Assembly (NCBI GenBank): GCA_020630915.1
Contig: JAHDIF010000003.1
Coordinates: 186,001-250,000 of the forward strand
DNA length: 64,000 bases
Origin: Dokdonia sp.
GTDB taxonomy: Bacteria > Bacteroidota > Bacteroidia > Flavobacteriales > Flavobacteriaceae
Direction: 5' to 3'
This document shows positions 9,359-15,892 of the stretch, piece by piece. Position numbers and translations under genes: made by a program. Below the pieces are notes generated by a model that worked only from the letters and a program-made list of their open reading frames with translations, was not told where the DNA came from and did not search any database. Every line of letters begins with the position of its first letter. The stretch's first letter is position 1.

Positions 9359-9407
9359 AGATTTACAGCTAATGGGTAAGTGGATTAGAACAGCATAAAA
9401 AGAAACT

Positions 9408-10199
9408 ATGAGTGAAGTATTAAAAGTGCCTACAATGGCAGAATATATGGCACAGGGCAAAAAGCCAGAGGTGCTTTTTTGGGTAGGATGTGCAGGAAGT
9501 TTTGATGATAGAGCAAAGAAAATCACCAAAGCGTTTGCACGTATTCTCAATAAGGCAAATGTAGACTTCGCCGTATTAGGAGCCGAAGAAAGTTGCACCG
9601 GAGACCCAGCCAAAAGAGCGGGCAATGAATTTCTGTTTCAAATGCAAGCGGTAACCAATATTGAAGTCCTTAATGGTTATGAGATAAAAAAGGTAGTTAC
9701 AGCCTGTCCTCATTGTTTTAACACGATTAAAAATGAGTACCCAACGCTTGGAGGAAATTACGAAGTAGTACACCATACAACGTTCTTAAAATCTTTATTA
9801 GAAGATGGAAGACTTACTGTAGAAGGTGGTAAATTCAAAGGAAAGCGCATTACCTTTCATGACCCTTGTTATTTAGGGCGTGCAAATAATGTGTACGAAG
9901 CACCTAGAGATTTATTACGCAAGCTAGAAGTAGAACTGGTAGAAATGCGCAAGTGCAAGTCCAAAGGACTTTGCTGTGGAGCTGGAGGAGCACAAATGTT
10001 TAAAGAACCAGAGCCAGGCAACAAGGATGTAAATATAGAACGTACAGAACAAGCACTTGAGACCAAGCCAGATATCATTGCTGCTGGATGCCCTTTCTGT
10101 AACACAATGATGACAGATGGCGTTAAGAATAAAGAAAAAGAAGACAGCATAGAGGTCATGGATGTTGCCGAAATGATTGCTTCGGCGCAAGAATTGTAG
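9408..10199 (+). CDS. (Fe-S)-binding protein with two CCG domains, HdrB/LutA-like
   Basis: This 263-aa soluble protein is of the cysteine-rich CCG type found in heterodisulfide reductase HdrB/HdrD, GlcF and LutA. The first repeat has WVGCAGSFDD and CPHCFNTIKNEYP. The second has HDPCYLGRANNVYE and KSKGLCCGAGGAQMFKE, then AAGCPFCNTMM. Such domains bind a non-cubane or [4Fe-4S] cluster. It is the likely partner of the membrane Fe-S protein at 7132, together making an HdrDE-like complex. Its ATG is preceded by AAAAAGAAACT. The next gene starts one base after its stop. Confidence 0.9.
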   Translation: MSEVLKVPTMAEYMAQGKKPEVLFWVGCAGSFDDRAKKITKAFARILNKANVDFAVLGAEESCTGDPAKRAGNEFLFQMQAVTNIEVLNGYEIKKVVTACPHCFNTIKNEYPTLGGNYEVVHHTTFLKSLLEDGRLTVEGGKFKGKRITFHDPCYLGRANNVYEAPRDLLRKLEVELVEMRKCKSKGLCCGAGGAQMFKEPEPGNKDVNIERTEQALETKPDIIAAGCPFCNTMMTDGVKNKEKEDSIEVMDVAEMIASAQEL

Positions 10200-10200
10200 T

Positions 10201-10689
10201 ATGTTAAGTCCTATAACTATATTGCCAGAAACATCTCGTGTTTGGATTTACCAGAGCGACACTAAGTTTTCTGAAGATCAAGTAACAAAAATCAATCAAG
10301 ACCTCACGAGTTTTCTAGAAGCTTGGACGGCTCACGGAGCTGCTCTTAAAGCAGGTTTTGAAGTAAAGTACAATCGTTTTATAATTATAGCGTTAGATCA
10401 ATCTCAAGCTGCAGCAAGTGGATGTTCTATAGATAGTCAAGTGCGATTTATCCAGTCTTTGCAGGAAGAATTAGGTGTTGATCTCTTGGATAAAATGAAT
10501 GTTACCTATTACCAAAATGATAGGATTCATTACAAGCCATTATTAGATTTTAAGAAAATGGCAAAAGACGGCGCGGTTGGTAAAAACACCATCGTATTCA
10601 ATAATCTAGTAACCAATCTTGGAGAATTTAATGAGCACTGGGAAATTCCAGCCAAGGACAGTTGGCATAGTAGATTTCTTAAGAAATAG
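10201..10689 (+). CDS. Conserved Bacteroidota protein of unknown function
   Basis: This 162-aa cytoplasmic protein starts at ATG 10201, one base after the CCG-protein stop; an upstream in-frame codon at 10177 would overlap that gene. It has no signal peptide, membrane segment or Walker motif. Relatives in flavobacteria are often called ABC transporter ATPase, which the sequence does not support. Conspicuous segments are SRVWIYQSDTKFSEDQ, AHGAALKAGFEVKYNRFIII and a central ASGCSIDSQVRF with a single Cys that could be catalytic. The tight spacing links it to the Fe-S operon. Confidence 0.8.
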   Translation: MLSPITILPETSRVWIYQSDTKFSEDQVTKINQDLTSFLEAWTAHGAALKAGFEVKYNRFIIIALDQSQAAASGCSIDSQVRFIQSLQEELGVDLLDKMNVTYYQNDRIHYKPLLDFKKMAKDGAVGKNTIVFNNLVTNLGEFNEHWEIPAKDSWHSRFLKK

Positions 10690-10692
10690 TTG

Positions 10693-11100
10693 ATGTATTT
10701 TAAACTAATCATAATTGCTTTAATATTTCTATCGTATCTCCCCACTTTTGGGCAATCCCTTGAATGTTGTAATACCATAGATGAGATTGAAAATGTATTA
10801 GAAGGAAGTTGGTTGCTCACTAGTAAAAAAGAATTAAAACGAGTTGATTTTAAAATTAACGAGGGTAAGGGTATAACTCAAATGTTTTCTAAAAATGAAG
10901 ATAAGTGGCAAGAAATAGATAACAGCTTTGCTCCAATTAAAATCATTCAGGAAAATGAGGTTTTTTTTATAATGTATGATAGACTAGGTTTGAAAATTAA
11001 TTCCTTAATTAAAGAACTAACAAGGTCTAAACTCGTCCTAGAAAGATCTGACGGTAAGCAGTCTGTTTTGACTAAACACACCATTGAATCTAGTCACTGA
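10693..11100 (+). CDS. Small exported hypothetical protein
   Basis: The 135-aa product has an N-terminal signal peptide (YFKLIIIALIFLSYLPTFGQ) and a mature region with ECCNT and VLEGSWLLTSKKE. A GSWxL motif early in a short mature chain is typical of lipocalin-like exported proteins in this phylum, but the match is too weak to assign. I chose ATG 10693 over the adjacent TTG at 10690. It begins three bases after the upstream stop and is probably the last gene of that operon. Confidence 0.7.
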   Translation: MYFKLIIIALIFLSYLPTFGQSLECCNTIDEIENVLEGSWLLTSKKELKRVDFKINEGKGITQMFSKNEDKWQEIDNSFAPIKIIQENEVFFIMYDRLGLKINSLIKELTRSKLVLERSDGKQSVLTKHTIESSH

Positions 11101-11133
11101 TCTGTTACCAACCCGTTAATAACATTTTGTTAA

Positions 11134-11147
11134 GCTTTCGCGAAAGC
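11134..11147. repeat. 14-bp palindrome GCTTTCGCGAAAGC
   Basis: Exact copy, intergenic, upstream of the GH3/beta-lactamase fusion gene and ahead of its putative promoter. Confidence 0.95.
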
Positions 11148-11190
11148 GGTTTCATTCTTCATAAATTCGTATGTATTCTTGATCGTTTTA

Positions 11191-11198
11191 TACGTTTG
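11191..11198 (+). promoter_or_regulatory. Putative promoter -7 element TACGTTTG
   Basis: TACGTTTG matches TAnnTTTG and lies 45 bases before the GH3 fusion start at 11244. No clear -33 element is visible. Confidence 0.42.
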
Positions 11199-11243
11199 GT
11201 ATAAAATATGAGTTATCAATAATCAGATACTTTTGATTACAAT

Positions 11244-14162
11244 ATGTTTATAAAACACTATTTCTCTATACTCATAGGACTGTTTGTCACTGCTATTACT
11301 TTTGCACAGCAGTCATATCCTTTGTATGTAAATGACATTCCTGCACAGCGTAAATGGGTTGATAGCTTGTATAACAATATGTCTGTAGATGAACGAGTAG
11401 GTCAACTTTTTATGGTAGACTTGTTTTCTAGCGATCCCAAGGCTAAAATTGATAAAGTACGCGCTCTTGTAAAAGAGCATCATATAGGTGGTGTTATTTT
11501 TTCTAAAGGAGGCCCTTTGCGACAAGCAAAACTTACCAATGAATTACAGAAAGCGTCAAAGACACCATTATTAGTGGCTATGGATGCAGAGTGGGGTCTG
11601 GCAATGCGTTTAGATAGTACCTATGCCTTCCCGTGGAATATGACACTAGGCGCGATACAAGATAATAAGATCGTAGAAAAAGTAGGAGAGCGTATAGGGT
11701 TGCATTGCAAGAGGCTTGGTGTTCATATTAATTTTGGCCCAGTAGTAGATATAAATGTAAATCCAGCGAATCCTATTATTGGAAATAGATCTTTTGGCGA
11801 AGACAAGCAAAATGTTACAGATAAATCCATTGCCTTTTTAAAAGGAATGCAAAGCGCAGGTATCTTAGGAAGTGCAAAGCATTTTCCAGGACACGGAGAC
11901 ACAGATAAAGACAGTCACAAAACACTTCCCACTCTAGATTTTACAATGGATAGACTTAAGGATATAGAAATGTATCCCTATAAACCCATAATAGAGGCAG
12001 GGATTTCTAGTGTGATGGTCGCACATCTCAATGTACCTGCCATGGTACCAGAGTTGGGGTATCCTACTTCCATATCCCCTACGGTAGTAACGAAAGTACT
12101 TAAAGATAGTCTCCAGTTTAATGGACTCATATTTACAGATGCTTTAAATATGAAAGGAGCCGCAAATTTTAAAGATCCAGGAGATATAGATCTTGCTGCT
12201 TTTAAAGCGGGGAATGACATATTACTCATTAGCGAAGATGTGCCTGCGGCTATCAATAAAATTAAAGGATCGCTTACCTCTGGTGAGGTCACAGAAGAAC
12301 GACTGGCGCATTCCGTAAAAAAAATTTTATATGCCAAGTATAAAGTAGGTTTACATAGCCACAAACCTATTGATAGTAAACATCTCATTAAAGATTTAAA
12401 TAGCTTAGAAGATGATCTTGTTTACAGCGATGCTATTGAAAACGCTCTTACCATCACAAGAAACAAAGGGAACATACTTCCCGTAAAAAATCTTGAGATT
12501 AAGAAAATTGCCTATGTGCCTTTAGGAGATGATTTTGGGAAAGACTTTTACAAAGAGTTAAAAAAGTATGCGAATGTTACTAAAATAACAGCAAAAACGA
12601 AGGAGGGGTTACTTACAAAGTTAGAGAACTATAACTATGTAATAATTGGTTTTCATCGTTCTAATGCAAACCCTTGGAAATCTTATAAATTCTCTGCAGA
12701 AGAAATTGCTACTATTAAACAAGTAGCAGCTACAAAAGATGTAGTACTAGATCTTTTTGTGAGACCCTATGCGATGCTCGACTTAGAAGATGCAAATATT
12801 AAGGGGGTGATACACAGTTATCAAAATAGTAAGATTGCTCAAGAAAAGAGCGCCCAGTTAATTTTTGGAGCAATCCCAAGCAAGGGAAAGTTACCGGTTT
12901 CCCTACACTCAAATAAAGCAGGAACGGGTTTTGAATCTGGAACCTTACGAAGATTGTCTTATGGCCTTCCAGAAGAGGTAGGAGTAGATTCAGATAGTTT
13001 GAATACAAAATTGGACTCCCTTGTAAAAATAGGCTTACGCAGTGGTATGATGCCTGGGGCTCAAGTACTGGTAGCTAGAAAAGGGAAAGTGATTTATAAT
13101 AAATCATTTGGGTATCATACGTATAATAAGAAGAGAAGAGTAGACGATTATGATGTGTACGATATTGCTTCTATGACTAAAATTCTTGCTTCACTTCCGT
13201 TGTTAATGGAATTAAAAAGTAAAGGGTCGGTTAGTTTAGATAATACACTAGGAGCGCTTATCCCAGAATTAAGAGGTACGAATAAATCTAATATTACTTT
13301 GCGTAAGGCATTGTCTCACTATGCAAAGTTTAAAGCTTGGATCCCTTTTTACATCAAAACGCTAGACTCTGTAACCCAAAAGCCTTTACCAAAATATTAC
13401 AGTAAAACATATTCAAACGATTTTAATATCAAGATTATAGATAATATGTATTTACGTAGTGATTACTCAGATACGATAGTAAAACTCATAGGCGAAAGTG
13501 AATTGAGGGATAGACTATCTTATAAATATAGTGATCTACCATATTATCTAATAAAAAAGTATTTAGAAGATTATTACGGTTCTAATCTAGACAAGCTTAC
13601 AAGATCTCACTTTTATGAATCTATGGGAGCTACTAGGATGGGATATAAACCTCTTAAGAGATTTAAGAAAGAAAACATTGTGCCGTCAGAAAATGATACA
13701 TACTGGCGTAACCAGCGAGTACAGGGGTATGTACATGATATGGGAGCAGCTATGCAAAGTAATATGGGAGGGCACGCAGGGCTTTTTAGTAATGCAAACG
13801 ATGTGGCAAAAATGATGCAAATGTATCTTCAAAACGGATACTATGGAGGTAAGCGCTATATTACAAAAGAAGCACTAGATGAATTTAATACATGTCATTA
13901 TTGCGATAATAATGTAAGGCGAGGCGTAGGTTTCGACAAACCTCAATTGAGTGGAGATGGCCCTACGTGCGGATGTGTGTCTATGACCAGTTTTGGCCAT
14001 AGCGGTTTTACAGGCACTTATACATGGGCAGATCCAGAAGAGGAGTTAGTTTATGTGTTCTTGTCTAATAGAACTTTCCCCACTATGGATAATAGAAAGC
14101 TCATTAAATCAGGATTGCGCACACAAATACAAGAGGCTATTTATGAGTCTTTAATTGAGTAA
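11244..14162 (+). CDS. Exported GH3 beta-N-acetylhexosaminidase fused to a serine beta-lactamase-like domain
   Basis: The 972-aa protein has a signal peptide ending near TFAQ. The GH3 domain (about residues 30-375) carries the NagZ signature KHFPGHGDTDKDSH near residue 212, with the Asp/His dyad used to cleave GlcNAc-MurNAc fragments, and a second alpha/beta domain to about residue 590. The C-terminal third is a class C beta-lactamase/PBP-like domain with the nucleophile in Ser643-Met-Thr-Lys646 and a late GHSGFTGTY segment. Such fusions are typical of Bacteroidota and combine a peptidoglycan hexosaminidase with a probable esterase or peptidase. It lies just upstream of bshA. Confidence 0.92.
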   Translation: MFIKHYFSILIGLFVTAITFAQQSYPLYVNDIPAQRKWVDSLYNNMSVDERVGQLFMVDLFSSDPKAKIDKVRALVKEHHIGGVIFSKGGPLRQAKLTNELQKASKTPLLVAMDAEWGLAMRLDSTYAFPWNMTLGAIQDNKIVEKVGERIGLHCKRLGVHINFGPVVDINVNPANPIIGNRSFGEDKQNVTDKSIAFLKGMQSAGILGSAKHFPGHGDTDKDSHKTLPTLDFTMDRLKDIEMYPYKPIIEAGISSVMVAHLNVPAMVPELGYPTSISPTVVTKVLKDSLQFNGLIFTDALNMKGAANFKDPGDIDLAAFKAGNDILLISEDVPAAINKIKGSLTSGEVTEERLAHSVKKILYAKYKVGLHSHKPIDSKHLIKDLNSLEDDLVYSDAIENALTITRNKGNILPVKNLEIKKIAYVPLGDDFGKDFYKELKKYANVTKITAKTKEGLLTKLENYNYVIIGFHRSNANPWKSYKFSAEEIATIKQVAATKDVVLDLFVRPYAMLDLEDANIKGVIHSYQNSKIAQEKSAQLIFGAIPSKGKLPVSLHSNKAGTGFESGTLRRLSYGLPEEVGVDSDSLNTKLDSLVKIGLRSGMMPGAQVLVARKGKVIYNKSFGYHTYNKKRRVDDYDVYDIASMTKILASLPLLMELKSKGSVSLDNTLGALIPELRGTNKSNITLRKALSHYAKFKAWIPFYIKTLDSVTQKPLPKYYSKTYSNDFNIKIIDNMYLRSDYSDTIVKLIGESELRDRLSYKYSDLPYYLIKKYLEDYYGSNLDKLTRSHFYESMGATRMGYKPLKRFKKENIVPSENDTYWRNQRVQGYVHDMGAAMQSNMGGHAGLFSNANDVAKMMQMYLQNGYYGGKRYITKEALDEFNTCHYCDNNVRRGVGFDKPQLSGDGPTCGCVSMTSFGHSGFTGTYTWADPEEELVYVFLSNRTFPTMDNRKLIKSGLRTQIQEAIYESLIE

Positions 14163-14166
14163 GTTT

Positions 14167-14180
14167 GCTTTCGCGAAAGC
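14167..14180. repeat. 14-bp palindrome GCTTTCGCGAAAGC
   Basis: Exact copy in the 38-bp gap between the GH3 fusion stop (14162) and the bshA ATG (14201). Confidence 0.95.
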
Positions 14181-14200
14181 ATACAAAACAACCTTTAAAA

Positions 14201-15328
14201 ATGAAAATTGCAATTGTTTGTTATCCGACCTTTGGAGGTAGTGGAGTAGTTGCCACAGAGTTGGGCATCGCACTATCTAAAAGAGGGCACGAGGTACATT
14301 TTGTGACGTATAAACAACCTGTGCGTCTTGCATTACTTAATGAAAAGATACATTTTCACGAAGTAAATGTTCCAGATTATCCTTTATTTCATTATCAACC
14401 TTATGAACTGGCACTTTCTAGCAAGCTTGTGAATATTGTAAAGAAACATGAGATAGATATCTTACACGTGCACTATGCAATACCGCACGCATATGCGGGA
14501 TATATGGCTAAAGAGATGCTCAAGCAAGAGGGTATACACATACCTATGGTAACGACCTTGCACGGTACAGATATCACGCTTGTAGGAAGTCACCCTTTTT
14601 ACCGTCCAGCGGTTACCTTTAGTATTAACAACAGTGATATCGTTACTTCTGTGTCTGAGAGTTTAAAAACAGATACGCAACGTTTATTTGACATCAAACG
14701 GGATATAGATGTAGTACCTAATTTTATAGATACGTCTCAAATTCATCAAGCACATACAGATTGCCAGCGCGCTCTAATGGCGCAAGATGATGAACGTATT
14801 ATTACGCATATTAGTAATTTTAGAAAAGTAAAACGTATACAAGATGTGGTGGAGATTTTTCACCGCATACAATTAGAAATCCCTGCAAAGCTATTGATGG
14901 TAGGTGAGGGTCCAGAAAGAGAACCTGCAGAAGCGTTAGTAAAAAGCCTAGGTCTTGAAGATCGAGTGCGGTTTTTAGGAAACAGTAACGAAATAGATAA
15001 AATACTTTGTTTTTCAGATCTATTCTTACTTCCTTCTGAAGCAGAAAGTTTTGGTCTTGCGGCTTTAGAAGCAATGGTAAATAAAGTGCCTGTAGTATCA
15101 AGTAATGCAGGAGGCATTCCTGAAGTAAATGTAGATGGGGTTACCGGTTACCTTTCTAATGTAGGCAATATTGCAGAAATGGCCCTTAATGGAATTAAAA
15201 TTCTTAAAGACGACGATACACTTAATGCCTTTAAAGAAAGAGCAAGAGAGGAAGCGACAAAATTTGATATAAATCATATTGTACCGCTTTATGAGGAGCT
15301 TTATGAAAAAGCACTGGTAAATGTATAA
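14201..15328 (+). CDS. bshA: N-acetyl-alpha-D-glucosaminyl L-malate synthase
   Basis: BshA is a GT4 retaining glycosyltransferase that joins UDP-GlcNAc to L-malate in the first step of bacillithiol synthesis. The start MKIAIVCYPTFGGSGVVATELG is nearly diagnostic, followed by TLHGTDITLVGSHPFY and the nucleotide-sugar site PSEAESFGLAALEAM with the GT4 EX7E-type arrangement. Length is 375 aa, as in the family. I start at ATG 14201; an upstream in-frame TTG at 14165 reads through the repeated palindrome. It follows the GH3 fusion by 38 bases and ends directly against the convergent gene at 15329. It implies that this organism uses bacillithiol. Confidence 0.95.
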   Translation: MKIAIVCYPTFGGSGVVATELGIALSKRGHEVHFVTYKQPVRLALLNEKIHFHEVNVPDYPLFHYQPYELALSSKLVNIVKKHEIDILHVHYAIPHAYAGYMAKEMLKQEGIHIPMVTTLHGTDITLVGSHPFYRPAVTFSINNSDIVTSVSESLKTDTQRLFDIKRDIDVVPNFIDTSQIHQAHTDCQRALMAQDDERIITHISNFRKVKRIQDVVEIFHRIQLEIPAKLLMVGEGPEREPAEALVKSLGLEDRVRFLGNSNEIDKILCFSDLFLLPSEAESFGLAALEAMVNKVPVVSSNAGGIPEVNVDGVTGYLSNVGNIAEMALNGIKILKDDDTLNAFKERAREEATKFDINHIVPLYEELYEKALVNV

Positions 15329-15820
15329 TTAGAATTGATATCTAATTCCTAGTGCTAGGTCAAATTCAAAACTATCATCTATATCATTTAAAATGCCTAT
15401 TTCAGGTCTAAAATCTAACGATAATAGTAGAGGAAAGTCAAAATTGTATTCAATCCCTATGTTACCTGCAGCGTTAAGGAAAAGGCTATTGGCATCGTCA
15501 TCATCAAAAAAGTCGTCTTTAAAGTCAAATGATCCAATCGCCGCTCCAGCTCCAGCATACCAGTTAAAACCTCCATCTATATTCCATACCCATTGGTAAA
15601 TGCCTGTTAGACGATATGCATTAAAGCTTCTGGCATCTCGCCATCCTAGACCCAGTTCTAGTCTCTTATTATCTCCTAAGCCGCGCTGGTAATTTACTTC
15701 AGTCCCAAACCCATCATTGTCCCCTACTCTTAATCCTATTGCGTTTGGCGAAATATCCTGCGCATTTACAGTACATAATCCTGTAATAATCAATACAAAA
15801 AGTAAAACCGTTTTCTTCAT
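15329..15820 (-). CDS. Exported beta-barrel-like protein, unknown function
   Basis: This 163-aa protein has a signal peptide (LLFVLIITGLCTVNAQ) and a mature chain of alternating short beta-strands such as RLELGLGWRDARSFNAYRL, ending in the aromatic FDLALGIRYQF, which looks like an outer membrane insertion signal. It is probably a small outer membrane barrel of the type labelled outer membrane beta-barrel protein. Acidic loops (DDFFDDDDAN) are present. Its stop abuts the bshA stop with no gap, so both genes lack a private terminator. Confidence 0.75.
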   Translation of the reverse strand: MKKTVLLFVLIITGLCTVNAQDISPNAIGLRVGDNDGFGTEVNYQRGLGDNKRLELGLGWRDARSFNAYRLTGIYQWVWNIDGGFNWYAGAGAAIGSFDFKDDFFDDDDANSLFLNAAGNIGIEYNFDFPLLLSLDFRPEIGILNDIDDSFEFDLALGIRYQF

Positions 15821-15879
15821 AAGTAATAGTTGTTTGTTTATGCTACTAAGAACGCAAAAAATAGGATTAAATTTTAGTG

Positions 15880-15887
15880 TATTTTTG
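15880..15887 (+). promoter_or_regulatory. Putative promoter -7 element TATTTTTG, leaderless
   Basis: TATTTTTG matches TAnnTTTG and ends 5 bases before ATG 15893, so transcription would start at or next to the start codon. Confidence 0.42.
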
Positions 15888-15892
15888 AATTA

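Noticed and set aside
10201-10689. ABC transporter ATPase label for the 162-aa protein
   Set aside because: There is no Walker A, Walker B or signature motif.
14165-14200. Upstream in-frame TTG as the bshA start
   Set aside because: It reads through the 14-bp palindrome and adds residues absent from BshA, whose typical start is the ATG at 14201.
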